Positions 17,201 through 29,300 of a stretch of DNA of 64,000 nt are shown here, in pieces (position 1 is the stretch's first letter; each line of letters opens with the position of its first letter). The notes below the pieces were generated by a model, which saw only the letters and a program-made list of their open reading frames with translations, was not told the origin of the DNA and made no database searches. Source of the DNA: Paramacrobiotus metropolitanus (Eukaryota > Tardigrada > Eutardigrada > Parachela > Macrobiotidae); the NCBI RefSeq assembly GCF_019649055.1, contig NW_026570253.1, positions 310,001 through 374,000 on the forward strand, written 5' to 3'. Made by a program: the position numbers and the translations under genes.

Positions 17201-18460
17201 CTCACAGATGACTTTATTGTACAAATAAAGTGGAGCAAATGCCGCGTGAATGCGGGGAAAAACACAACAAAGGCCAGTGTCTGGCAGAAATCAGCAAGTC
17301 AAGTTGCTGCGAGCTAGTTCTAGAGCGTAATGAAATGTAGAGAAAGAAATGTGCTGGCGGCAACGGCGTCACGCTGTCCAGACACATGGAATGTGAGTGC
17401 GCAGACTGGACTCGTATCCAACGCGAGCGAATATACGCTGAGTCATACAGCGAGAGAGAGGAGCGAGAGAGCAAGTATGCTCAGTGAGTGCGCCCGCGGT
17501 GTATCCGCATAGGCGGAGAGTGCAGTGCAGCCACTCACGTACGTACAAGAGAGGGCGAATCAGCATGTGTGCAGTGATACGCATACGCAAAGTGGCGTAT
17601 CTATCACGCAGGCTGTCGTGCCTCTAACATAATTCACACGCGGCTGGTATTTCGTGGTGGCACGTTATGTAAACTGCAAATTATGAGTAGAATGGCGTTG
17701 CTTTCGTTTTCCTGCTTGAATGGATATTAGGCTTCCCATGTTTTCAGTTTTTCGATGTTCCTGACCATGCAGAATCCTACTTCAAAATAATTGTATAATT
17801 TTTAACGAAATGGCTACGCGCGAGAGCCTCCCGCGCTATGAGTTTTGGCTAAGCGCGAGATACTCTCGCGCTATTTTGTTACGAGAAAGGTTAATCGATG
17901 CACGTCACACGACTACGAATCAATCACGCACGCCGGAAATACATACTGTAACATTTAATCTGACGACGATAATTTGGAACAACCGGGAAAAACGTAAAAG
18001 AGCTGAAGCAGTAATTTTTAACAGGTATATTTTACAAGAATAGTAGTTTTTTAACGTTTTATTGACTGAAAATACTGCAGTGCGGTTCGAGACTTCGAGT
18101 AGTAAATATTGTATTACGCATTAGTAAATCCATCTTGATAGCATAAAATAATTATTTTGACAACACTACCCTACTGGTTGGCAGTGGTTGCTAATCCTGC
18201 TGTCATGAATCACGTTATTTTCACAGCATTCATAGAAATCTCCATCATTGTTGTGTGGTATCTTCGACAGACTGCCATTCCAGTGGCGGTTAAAAAAACT
18301 AAACAATTTTGGGAAACATCCGGTGTCAGTCCAAGTCGGTACAAGCCGTACAACAGATAACAGAGTAGTCAGGGAATTCGGCTGATTCAAAATCACGATC
18401 AGTTTACGCATTTTCCGTGATCACCCACAAGGTAAACGTTTATAACGAATCATGCGGTGT
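17201..18460. other. Intergenic spacer between retroelement and profilin
   Basis: I see no gene. The first part (17,210-17,640) has mixed composition with GAGAG-rich runs and a near-palindrome ACTTTATT-GTACA-AATAAAGT near 17,210 that offers AATAAA on both strands. The rest is AT-rich. One structured repeat (17811-17874) is listed separately. ORFs of 60-86 codons here show no domain. Confidence 0.6.
17811..17874. repeat. Tandem pair of GC-rich hairpins
   Basis: Two ~36-bp units, each TGGCTAnGCGCGAGAnnCTCnCGCGCTAT-like, lie back to back. The second is a perfect 9-bp hairpin: AGCGCGAGA (17852-17860), loop TAC, TCTCGCGCT (17864-17872). The first has one or two mismatches in the same stem. The GC-rich stems stand out in AT-rich surroundings. 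Confidence 0.75.
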
Positions 18461-18473
18461 TTCGAGAACGTTC
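18461..18473 (+). promoter_or_regulatory. Heat shock element upstream of profilin
   Basis: TTCGAGAACGTTC reads TTCnnGAAnnTTC, a perfect three-unit HSE and the consensus for a heat shock factor trimer. It lies about 650 bp upstream of the profilin ATG. A perfect 9-of-9 match can occur by chance in 64 kb, so the role is inference. Confidence 0.5.
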
Positions 18474-18725
18474 CATAAATCAGTACAAAAGTAAGCACAT
18501 TTTGGGAACTTGTGGTTTGCCGTATTTCCTCACTTTTGGTCTACACAAAAATAAATAATTTAATTTAATAACTAACGTAAGTACTAGTACATTGTTGAAA
18601 TGCGTATTTCTGCATCCTTTTACATACTTCCGGTAGCTTCCATGACTACTGTCCGATTAGAATCTACGTACGCAGAGTGGTGCATGCAGACTCATCATGC
18701 GATAGTCATCACATTCCCTGTAACC

Positions 18726-18737
18726 GGAATAAAAGCT
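18726..18737 (+). promoter_or_regulatory. Possible TATA-like element of profilin
   Basis: GGAATAAAAGCT resembles a TATA box. About 350 bp downstream, CTGCCACAG|GG near 19,061-19,071 looks like a 3' splice site before the ATG, so a 5' UTR intron is possible. Neither is proven. Confidence 0.3.
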
Positions 18738-19111
18738 GAGCCCCGCTGAGTCATCAGCCAGCACTGCTTCATACGCGCCATTCAGTGACAGCCAGCATTC
18801 CAATTTGCTGTAGCAGTGCAATGATCAAGCCAGACCACCTCATCATATTTTGGTCCGCTGGTTAACAGTTATACATGCACACACTGTAATATTTTCACAC
18901 TGTCTGGGCTATCCTCCTCCTCCAAAAACGCGCGTATTTCTAAACCCATTCCAGCGTTGCATTCCCTGATCCATCTGCACATCGTACGTGTCCTGGCTCT
19001 TAACCACGTTGCTAAAGACGTATTTTAACGTGTTTCACTGACTATTACTGTCTACTTGTGCTGCCACAGGGTTCGCTGTGATTTTCCGGGAGACACACCA
19101 CACCGTTGATC

Positions 19112-19498
19112 ATGTCGTGGAAGGACTACGTAGACAACAACCTGCTGGGCACCGGAACATGCACGGGCGCCGTGATCGCCGGGCACGATGGGAGTATTTG
19201 GGCGGAGGGCGGCGATGTGGCCGGGAAGGTGACGCAGACGGAGCTGGCCAGGATCTCCAACGGGTTCGCCGATCCGACGCCCTTCCAGGCCGAGGGACTG
19301 CGCATTGGCGGGGAACGCTACGTCTTCCTCAACGCCGACGGGGTGGTGATGCGGGCCAAGAAGGGCGCCGCCGGGGCCATCATCGTCAAGACCACGCAGG
19401 CCATCATTCTGGCCACGTACAACGAGGCCATCCAGCCGGGACAGTGCAGTAATGTGGTGGAGAAGCTGGGCGATTATCTCAAGAGCGTCGGCTATTGA
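19112..19498 (+). CDS. Profilin
   Basis: Intronless 128-residue protein, the normal profilin size. Profilin binds monomeric actin, exchanges its nucleotide, and delivers actin to formins and Ena/VASP through a polyproline groove; it acts in the cytosol. Recognised by the N-terminal WKDYVDNNLLGTG, with the N-terminal Trp helix that forms the polyproline site, then GHDGSIWA, FADPTPFQAEGLRIGGERYVF, AKKGAAGAIIVKTTQAIILATYNE (the actin-binding face) and the C-terminal helix VEKLGDYLKSVGY. I chose the ATG at 19112 because SWKDY is the usual profilin start; no nearer ATG is in frame. The exon is GC-rich against AT-rich flanks. Upstream lie an HSE and a possible UTR intron; AATAAA is at 19954. Confidence 0.96.
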   Translation: MSWKDYVDNNLLGTGTCTGAVIAGHDGSIWAEGGDVAGKVTQTELARISNGFADPTPFQAEGLRIGGERYVFLNADGVVMRAKKGAAGAIIVKTTQAIILATYNEAIQPGQCSNVVEKLGDYLKSVGY

Positions 19499-20927
19499 GA
19501 CCGGAAAAAGCATTTTTTAAATGGGGATTTCGACGGATCCCTGCGAATTCCATCACACAACACACACACGTGGGTTTGCTTTCATTTTTTCTAGCAAGGT
19601 TAATTTTTGTTTTTTTTTTCCATTTTGTGGCACGCTGCTCTGCTTAGCTGTTATATGATTCCTTCGGTTTTTATAAATGGGATGGCGTTTGAATAGTCCG
19701 CTTTCCTCTTCCCGCAACAGTCGCCTTACAGTGCGTGTTTTTCCCGACTGCGATTTTCCGCGGCACACATGTGATCCAGTGCTGTCGCGTTTTTTTGTGT
19801 TTCCTTGGCGTTTCACAGATATTACATTCGAATTTCCGATTGACTGACGTTTTCTACCAGAACTATCTGCCCCCGCCAATTTATCACTTGATCTTCGTTG
19901 CTCTGTTTCTTTCCCCCATTTTTTGGCGAAAATTCTTTTCCAACGGTTTCCAGAATAAAATTGGTGATTTTTCTGTCAGGCGAGGATTACTGTAATTGCG
20001 GATATTAGTCATGTAATATCGATGTACCTACGCAGCCAGAGCGCTTATCGGTCCGCATGATCGCCATGGTAGTGTTTAAAATCACCCCTGAGATTTTCTA
20101 ATAGCGGACGTACTGTACTTCCCCAAACGTAACTTCGTCTACAGTAATAGATTTGCTTGTTTATTACACCCAAACAAAGTTTTTAACAAATTTTTCGTAA
20201 ATTGGGTTTTGCCTTATTATAATTACTGTCTCTTACTTTATATATTTTATTATATCGTTAAGATGGCGAAAACAACAGGTCAAACAAGGCACTTCTGAAT
20301 GGAAAATTCGTACAACGTAATACCGGAGTATATATACCCCTTTCTAATTACCCCGGTAATACCGCGGATCAGTGGTCTCAATGTGTGTTAGAACAGTAGA
20401 AGTCAACTGTTATGGACGCAGTGGAATATAGTACTGTAACCAGTAACTGCAAAATATTTTCATGCTGTGATTTTGTGCCACGACGAAAGCACCGATTGTG
20501 CTGTTAGGGTTTTGTTCGTAACTGTTCGAGCGACAAAAAATGTAAGAACGGACGACGTTGAAAATACAGTACTGTACTTTCATGGCGCTGTGTGCTGGAT
20601 GTAACTGTACAGAATGGGTTGGTCAAAATATTTCGTACGACGATATACTGTAGGACAAAATATGTGGAAAAACTTCAACAGCTTACATCGGTCTCACGTG
20701 GGATATTTTCGCTTTAATCACTAGCGCTTCGGTAAAAACAGCACACCGCATATTGCAAAATAAGACAAAAACCGATAATCATAACATTTGAAGGATCCGC
20801 AGTTAAAAATACTATTACGTTTAGTCAGTCAACATACAAATAGTTTAACTATAAGAAAGAGAAAGAGAGAGAAAAGAAAAAATTGCAAAACATATATATA
20901 AAAATTTTAAACAACCCTTGCCGAGCA
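19499..20927. other. Profilin 3' region and AT-rich spacer
   Basis: No further gene. Contains the profilin 3' UTR and, at its right end, the presumed 3' UTR of the heat shock factor gene on the other strand. Several palindromic GTACTGT / ACAGTAC words near 20,560-20,660 resemble those in the retroelement leader, but no longer match was seen. Confidence 0.6.
19954..19959 (+). terminator. Probable poly(A) signal of profilin
   Basis: AATAAA, 456 nt after the profilin stop and the nearest canonical signal that I see on this strand. A closer non-canonical signal cannot be excluded. Confidence 0.4.
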
Positions 20928-23900
20928 TCAATTGCGGCGCTTCCGTTTGGCCGCGCCCACGCTCTTCCCGCCCAACGGCGACTGGCTGACCAGGGGAATC
21001 TCCGTGGTGGCGGTGGCGCCGCCGTCCTCCTGATAAGCAGGGATTTGTATGGTCACGCCCTCAATGTCTCCCGAGGGAAAGGCGTAGTCACCCAAAAGAT
21101 CTTCTGGGTGCGTCTCCAGCAGTTCACCATCATGGACCCCTGTAACAAGAAATTCAAGAAACGTCAAGCACCGGCCATGCTGCAATGTAAGCTCCAAAAA
21201 AAGTCTCAAGCACATTGTAACAGAAATAGCATTGAAGAATTAGTTAGAGAAGATAAGTGTCTTTTTTTCTTGTTTATTATCACATGAGTAATGTCTGTTC
21301 AATCGAGTAATGTCTACTCAAACAAGACGTGGTAATTGCAACAAAAAACTTCGTGAAATGTGATGATGCACAACCCTCCGATCGTAATAACAGTGAAAAC
21401 ACTGTACCTTGAAGGCCTTCGTTATGTCCCGGTATAGTAACCGTGTTTGATTCTGGTTCCGGTTCGGAAAAGAGCTGCAGTAGCTGGTCAAGATCCATCA
21501 GCTGTGTGAAACCGGGACTGGCCAGGGTATCACGGATAGAATCCAGGCCGGACTGCACCGTATCAATCTGCTGGGCCATTTCCGAACTGTGAAATTAATG
21601 CTGTTATTTTCAGTCATTCATACGAGGCATATTCGACTCAAAATTTACGATAAGATAAACAGGTAACGAACAGCAGTGTGATACGTATTACTCATTCAGT
21701 CATTCCAATGTTTAGTTAAAACTCTCGGTATAATTTACACATAGCGATAGCACAACCATCATCACGCTATTATTAACCCTACAAGCATGCTCAATACTAC
21801 GAATTCGTAATTGCTACAGCGTCGTTAGCGCAAAACGACTGCACAATTCTAGAAAAACATTCTTATAAACTATTATTCAATTTAGACATGGTATGCAAAT
21901 TTAGTACTGATTACAGAGTATTAGAAGTAAAATTATATGGTTAGACGAGCGCATCACCGGGCCGACCTTTGAATAGGTGCCGTGGCACTAGTGGATGCTC
22001 CATATCCCGGCAGCAGCTGTCCGCCGCTCCCAACATTTGTCATGGTAATGGAAGGAGCAGGTGAGGGCGCCGACATGGGACTATCCGGATACTGGATGGT
22101 ATATTCCGGGCGCTGCGTCGGCACCCCCACGCTAACCAGCCCCGGCGCCGTCGCGACGGGCGCTGGGGGTTGTTGTTGCTGCTGCTGCTGTTGCACCAAC
22201 TGCAAGAGCGACCCCAAAGGAAGCGACAGTACCGTTGTATTAGGGGGCAACACCAGTGGTCCCGCTTGATTGCGCGGCTGCACCGCCATCTGCTGATTAC
22301 TGGGCACGACGAGGGGCGCTGTGGGTAGTGTGGCCAAGATCACCGGCTGCCCGGCGGCAGTGTTGGTGTTAACGACCGGCTGGACGGCACCTGCAAGAGC
22401 AGAGCTGTCGTGGACGGGACCAGGGAGTGACTTGAGCAGGTTAGAGAGAAGCATGTGCAAGACTGCCGCGTTATTGTCGTGGGGTGCGTGATGAGGGGCG
22501 GAGACAGGGAGTATCGAGCTGATTAGCGGTGGGGAAAGACTCTTCTCACTCAAAGTAGGGGTAGCAGTCAGGCCACCACCCACGGGGGCGGCGACACTGC
22601 CCAGGAGATTCACGGCCGGGCTGGAGGTGACCTGACGCGACGGCTGCAGAACAGGATGGGCTGCAATACCTGCCAAGAGAGGCTGCTGCTCTCCTGGCTG
22701 CAGAGCGCTAGTTGATGCGTTGGCGGCGTTACGCAGACCGTTGAGGATCTGCCCGTTTCCCACATCTACAGACAAACACAGGTAACCACTCATTAAAGGA
22801 CACATGATCTACGGACACACAATTTATCGAATATCGTAGCAATATCGCTCACCATATTCACTCTCAATTAATTATATAAATGTAAAATGTTAGTTTTTTA
22901 ATTAATCCAATTCCACATTCTGCACCTTCACCAATCAGCGGAAGAATGTTATTCTTTGAAAAGCATTACGACTTCATGCGCAAAACTGGAACTTCAATGT
23001 CACCAAATTCATTGAGAACATATTAATTTTAAATTCCCAAAGTAACTGTCCACTGCAAAATTAGCTTTCGCAGCCACACACATCAAGTTAATCCCACGCT
23101 AATCGCAACAACTGCAGTGCCAACGATAATGTATTTTCCGATTAAAGGGGACATCACTTACTGGTTAGCAGACGATCCCAGTCAACCTGCACCGGCGTCT
23201 GCTGATTGTAGGCTGCAGTCCATGCGTCGGTTACATCGCGAATGATGGGCCCTTCGTAGTCCTCACTGCCGGTCGGGTGATCACCGTTCTCCACCTGCAA
23301 CCACGACGCTGCAGCGGACCAAATACACTGTAATTAAGACACTAAACTAAAGCCTACCGGGATGGTGGCATTACTGTCGCTGGCGAGGCGACGCCGTTTC
23401 GTCGGCGGATTCTGAGTCTCCGCCGTCAGACTCTGGATGGCTAACTGGGGCGCCGGGGCCCGCAGAGTGCTGGCCAGATTGCCTGTGTTTTGCAGAAGCG
23501 TCACGAAGAACTGGATCAGCTGCAGAGCAATTACAACAAGCATGTTATTAAAAGAACTGTCACAACAAATGTTTGACAAATAAATTTCATGAAGGGAAAT
23601 CCTGGGAAACGCAAAGGATCCACAATAATGACACTGGGAGACAGCCAGTGTTTAGGATGTTGACCGACCTTGTTAACGACATTCTGCTGGTGTTGGTGTT
23701 TGGCTCGCAGATCCTGCATCTCCGTCCATAAGCGCTCGTTGTCCCGCTTGAGACTGTCCAGTTTGGCGTCCGTGGACTCTTGCTTACTGCGCAGTGTCCG
23801 CACATCGTTCAACACCCGACTGACCTGCTCCTCTTGCACACCGGCCACCGCACTTCCCGCCCGGATGGCCTGCAGAGAGTTGGCCGGCAAGCCGTTCTCC

Positions 23901-25044
23901 AGCGCCATGGAACTTGCCACACCGGCCAGGCGCCCGGCATTCTGACCGCTAGAATGCTGCAACATAGGCAAATTCAATACTGCTCCTGCCCACCGCTTCA
24001 TCCACCGATAATACTCCGCTCGAAGGAAGTTAGCATGAGACCGTCAGAACTATCTCCATTATCTCTATTAACAATTAACTAACACGACGATAATTATTCA
24101 GAGAAAAGTCGTTGCAGTATTTATACACTATTTATTATGCAAAATAAGTTTGTAAAGCTGCCAACCGGTTAATTATGGGTTTAGATAATTAATTATTTAA
24201 TTTATGGCTCAGATTCGACATCTGAAAAAGTTTTCGAGCAGTGTCATCTGCCTGAAAAAACTCGAAGAATCTGAGCACGTATTACAACAAGCCATCGCAT
24301 TTAATCTGTCTAATTTCAAGGATAAGGTTGTATAATTTATTTAATGAAATTCATATTCATGCTGAATTATCTGCAGTAAACAATACTGGATATCGTAAAT
24401 CCAGCACTGCATTTTCTGCTATTATTTTAGCGAACATACACTTTACACGAATGCGAATATTTCTCTGCCGAATCGCAGCGACTAGCACCTACAGAGTAGT
24501 TGCTGAAGTCATCTAATAAGTTGGTACATAAATACAAATCAAAGCGTGGTAATGTACCGTTCGCTTAATACTGGCGAGTAAATGTTCGCTATCGCGTCGG
24601 AAGCAGGGATGCTTGTACTCCTCATCATCCCGACCACTCTGCAGACCGCTGGACTCCACGCTGATCTCCTTGCGAAATCCATCTACACAGAGTTAAATTA
24701 ATGACGATAAATAGTTGAAAAAGCCACATCATCTGCAGCAGACCGAAACATGTCCCACTTACACATATTCAGTACGCGCACAAAGGAGTTCCATTTGTTG
24801 TGTTTGTAGTACTGCGGGAGGAGTTTACGGGCGAAACTGTCTCGATCGGGAACGATGAAGGAATTACCATCCTATTAAGTAATTAACATTCAACATATAC
24901 CAAAAGTGATGCAACAACGAAGATTCAGCTGAGCTGCGGAGAACCTACGGCGCTCCAGCTGATCAGATTATCCGTCGCTGGATCGTTCACCATCCGCCAT
25001 AATTTGGCCAAAAACAGGGGAATCCCGTTCTGGGTGCGGGCCAT
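20928..25044 (-). CDS. Hsf: Heat shock transcription factor (HSF)
   Basis: Nine exons (transcript order): 25044-24949, 24871-24763, 24682-24558, 23956-23669, 23519-23358, 23294-23162, 22765-21967, 21586-21408, 21139-20928; phases agree at every junction and give 700 residues. The DNA-binding domain is residues 8-110 ([43 protein letters not shown]). The HR-A/B trimerisation coiled coil spans ~146-222 ([13 protein letters not shown] ... [10 protein letters not shown]), followed by a basic KRRR and long Q/P/S-rich activation regions including eight glutamines. HSF trimers bind nGAAn arrays and activate chaperone genes. Odd points: recognition-helix changes (VRQLN is VRVLN; NNxxSF is NKWNSF), and two weak donors AAG|GTCGG (exons 4 and 7). 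ATG 25044 follows a plausible acceptor (CCTGAG|TCC), so a 5' exon may exist. The short basic C-terminus is KRKRRN. Confidence 0.92.
22170..22193 (-). repeat. Polyglutamine run in HSF
   Basis: Eight consecutive CAG/CAA codons (residues about 495-503) in exon 7, inside the Q/P-rich activation region. The CAG part is a likely length polymorphism. Confidence 0.85.
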
Positions 25045-26367
25045 GCCAGGAGTCAATGGATAGACGGCGTCCGCGCGAATGGACTCAGGTTCGCATCCAG
25101 AGAACAGGCAGAAAAGAAGGACCTGACATTCTTCCAGATCCGATGCACGAGCTCTGCGGATGTGCTATCGAAATTACTTACACCTGCCCCTATAGGAAAA
25201 GCAACGTGAAACGGATTGGGAAAATGGAAGAAACGTCATCCAGGGCAAAATTAGGTATGTAGATTATATGCACGCATGCTCTTTCAGGCTGCTTTGCTAA
25301 AACATGATTTGCAATAAACCTATTTTTATCGATTTTTCCATCTCTGATCAGCCTTGTTTGTGATGCGCACCTTTTCCGTAAGTACGAGTGCGGCTGTGAG
25401 CGTCAGAGCGATTCTTTCCATGTTATGTAAGGCAGAAACTGTCCGTTTGCCGCCCAGTGGCGGTGGCGCGGGTGACCACTGTTTTCATTTTGAATTTTCG
25501 TTGCTATTTTACATTGTTAAGTGCTGAATTTTATCTTAGATGAATTATAAATCATAATTAATTGTTTTCTTAGTTATTGGCTTAAGTACTGAAGTGAAAT
25601 AATTAAATTCGATAATTTCTTCCCCGTGTTTAAGATAGCGAAGTCGGTTACAACAACAACAATGCGGTCCATTTTTCGCTGATTTATTTTGTTAAACAAA
25701 ACGGCAAACTCAACAGATATCAATGTGATCATGCGACCCATAGTAACATGAACCAAAACCTCGAGATCGGCGTAACAATATTGAAATAACCTGCAGAAAA
25801 ACAAAAATAGTCAAATTTTGTAACCGCATGCACACGCATTGTCTCGCCAAAGCCAAAACACATGGGAGCTGCATCCGGCACAGTTGCCGGCATAATAATA
25901 ATATAAAAAATCAAACATGTGCACATAGAGGAACTTGCGGAACGTATACATTAAATGAGCCATGGTCAGTTGATACAGAATAATTTACAAAATACCGAAA
26001 AAACCAACAGTCCAGCCAGAAAAATACACCGCGGACACATTTCTGCAATGCGTGTGTAACTGTGCATGTACGTGTACGTACAATGGAGGGCAGCCAGAAA
26101 AAAACGACGGGGACAAATTAGAAAAGAGAAGAAAAAACGGACGATTATTTTGAGCCCAAACGCTGAACGTGACGACAAACCAGGTCCGGGACGGAACTCC
26201 GGGACAGCGCACTGACGACTTTGTGTGTGTTATGTTGGACAAAAGGAGGAGAGAACGGGGGACGTTGTATGAGCAGGATAATATGTACAAATAGAAAAAG
26301 ATTACAAAAAGCTTGGAAAAGGCTAACGCAAACAGGAACCCGCAAAGAAAACAAGCCACGCGCTGCT
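25045..26367. other. Spacer between HSF start and hunchback stop
   Basis: Should hold the HSF promoter / 5' UTR and the hunchback 3' UTR, both on the minus strand. Minus-strand AATAAA occurs near 25,682. No additional coding region is supported; the 68-177 codon frames here (for example 26518-25985) show no domain and overlap the hunchback 3' end. Confidence 0.6.
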
Positions 26368-29300
26368 TCAATAGTGGGGAGCTTTGGCAATGTGTAGGAA
26401 AAACGACACCCGATCCATGGCCTGATGTCCGCATAATCCGCACGTGTAGGGACTGTCCCGTCCGTGGAAGCCCATGTGCATGGTGTACATGGTCCCGTCC
26501 TCGAATGCCATGCCGCAATGCTCGCAGGCCAATTCCCGACGGGGTTTCTTTACTTTAATGACGCTCTCCGTGCCGCGAAGGTCCTCGGGACTCTCCGGCT
26601 GGATGATGGGGCATTTCTCCTCCTCCAGGAAGCCCGACGGCTCATCCTCCTCGGTCAAGGCGTCCTGCAGACGCTGACGAACAGCCAAATCGATCTTAAA
26701 CGCCGGGCCTTTGCGCCGGCGTCGGCTGCTGCTGGACAGGTCACCGGTGGAATCGGGTGCTGAGGAGCCGTTGGATTTGGGGGAATCGGAGTGGCGGGAC
26801 TGGGATTCGGAGCTCGTTGTGGTGGCACTGCTACTATGGCCGTTCTCTTTGCCGCAGCTGCCACTGAGATCCAGCGGCAGGCCGTTGGGGGCCGGCGGCT
26901 CCTGAATGCTGGAGCGGATGACACGCGATTGTGGCAGCATTCGCAGGACACCCTTCTGCTTGCGCTTACCCAGATTCTCCAGGTTGTTGCCTGTAAAGAC
27001 GCAAACGATATATAAGCATGCCAGCATGGAAACTTCGATTTCTATCAACGCTGTCTATGCACGACGTTTTCACAATCTGCGCTAAATACACGAAATACGC
27101 AATAGCTGACGGGCTGCTTCGGTTTCTGCTGAAAACAAGCCCATCCACAGAAAGAGAAGAGACAGAAAGAGAGAAATTTTTCTTCTAGCCTTGTGCATTA
27201 TAATATAGGGCACCTTTTCTTTTGTGAAATGAGTTAAAGCAGTCTCAGTGACTAAGAGTAAGTACTTAGGGGTATGCACTTCACTGGTAGTCAACAGAAA
27301 GGCACATTTTTATCGCTACTTCGCTCCATTATCAAGCAGATTCAGGCTTACGCTTGTTGCCTTGTTCGGATTATCTGTGACTCGTTACAGCATAATTAGG
27401 TAAGTACGAAAACTAGGTAGGTACGAAAAAGTAACTGCACTTGCCATGATTCAACTGACGCCGGAAAAGACGAAATCCTACAAAATTATAGTCAGCAACA
27501 ATTACACAGTTATATCAAACCACCATAAACGGAGTGCACCGTGCAAAATTTCGTGTTTTTTGTAAGATTTGGAGTGAAACGAAAAAAAGAAACCAGCATG
27601 CAAACCGGCAACTAAAGACAAGTAGGGTAGCTAAAAGGTCATCACATACCAGTCTGGTGATCATCGGCCAAAGGCGGCGTGGGTGAATCCCGTTTAATAA
27701 TAGCGTTCTCCGGAGTGAGCGCCAGTGGCGGGCGTGCCATATTCATCCGCATGGCCGGATTTATCAGACCATTGGCGGCAGCTGCACTCAGCAGTAAATT
27801 ATTATAAATAGACGCTGCCTGGAACTGGCTGAATCCCGGTGGGTATAGGCTGTAGGGGAAGGCCTGCGGCACACTGACCGCCGCTTCCGGCATGGCCATC
27901 GGGAAGCCGCCAAAGCCCCCGCCGCCGGGGGCACTGCTGACCACTGGCGGAGGATGGGGCGCCACTGACGGCTCCTGAGGGACGGGCTTCTTGGGGCGGC
28001 TGCGACGTTTCGGGTGGTGTTCGTCGCGAGGGGATTTCACCGGCGATGCGGTGATGATGGACTGCGGGGACGCGGCCATACTGAGCTGCGCTGACTCGGG
28101 GCCGTTGTTGGTGGCTTTGTGGTTGTACTTCTTCAAATGCAGCTTCAGACTGTGACAGTATTTTGTGGCGTAGCCGCATTCACAGCGGTACTGGTAGAAG
28201 TTGGAGTGGGATTTCATGTGGGAATTGAGCATGGACTTGTTGACGCAGGTGTAGTTGCAGTTGGCGTTGGGGCATTTGAACGGCTTGCTGCCGGAATGGT
28301 TGCGCACGTGGTACTCGAGATGGTGCTTGTACTCGGTGACGAAACGGCAGCCGTCCATCGGGCAGGCCAACTGCTTCTCCGCTTTAATGTGCAGACGGAG
28401 ATGGTCGTAGTGCTCGTTTTTGTTGGCCGCTACAAAATCTAGGCACTGTTTACAGCGGTAGTTCTTGACCTTTCCACTGGACCCCTGAGTGACCGCCATG
28501 CCTACAAAATTTTCCACAGAGATTTGGAATAAATTCTCACACACCAAATGAATTCTCTACCAATATTTTATTTCGGAGAATTAATTCCATAATATGATAA
28601 TTGTCTCACATCGCTAAATTTTCTGCTGCTTATTTAGTTATCTGAGAGATTACGATTCCATAGTATCACATTTTTAACTATTACTTACTCATATTAATTA
28701 GTACTTACTTAACAGTTACGCAAAAGCAAGAAATAACAAAGCAGTAAAAAACAGCAAACGAAGTAACGGAATAGGCTACACCCGAAAGGCCAGTAAGTCG
28801 AACAAAATTACAGAAAACTGTTCGGAGCAAGGATAACGAAATAATCGAAGTATACATAATCCTCTGTACATGTTAATAACACAATGTGTACCTGTCGTGC
28901 TATCGACATCCGACGCCCGGCGACTCTTGGACTCCCCACCAGAGTGGGTCCCATCATCCTCGCCTCCGACACTGGAATCCCGCGACTGCTGATGATGGCC
29001 CTTGACATGCCGGCGCAGTCGGCCTTCCGTGCGCGTCGAGTAATTGCACTCCGGTATGGGACAGCGGTGCACCTGGTGCGTGTTCATATGGGAATTGTAG
29101 TGAAATCGGGAGGTCGAATGGAAGTCACAGATCTGACAGTGGAACTCCTGGCCGACCTGGGGCGGCGGTGTACTGCCGCCCTCCGGCAGCTCCGATGAAC
29201 TGGGCGAATTGCTGGTATGCTCGGCTTCGGCGTCCGAGCCCCCCTCGTGGTCGCCGGGATGACCGCCCTGGAGACGGTACTGCAGCAGACTGGTCTGGCG

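Noticed and set aside
25056-25262. 68-codon plus-strand frame upstream of the HSF start
   Set aside because: Antisense to the HSF 5' region, no domain, no splice support.
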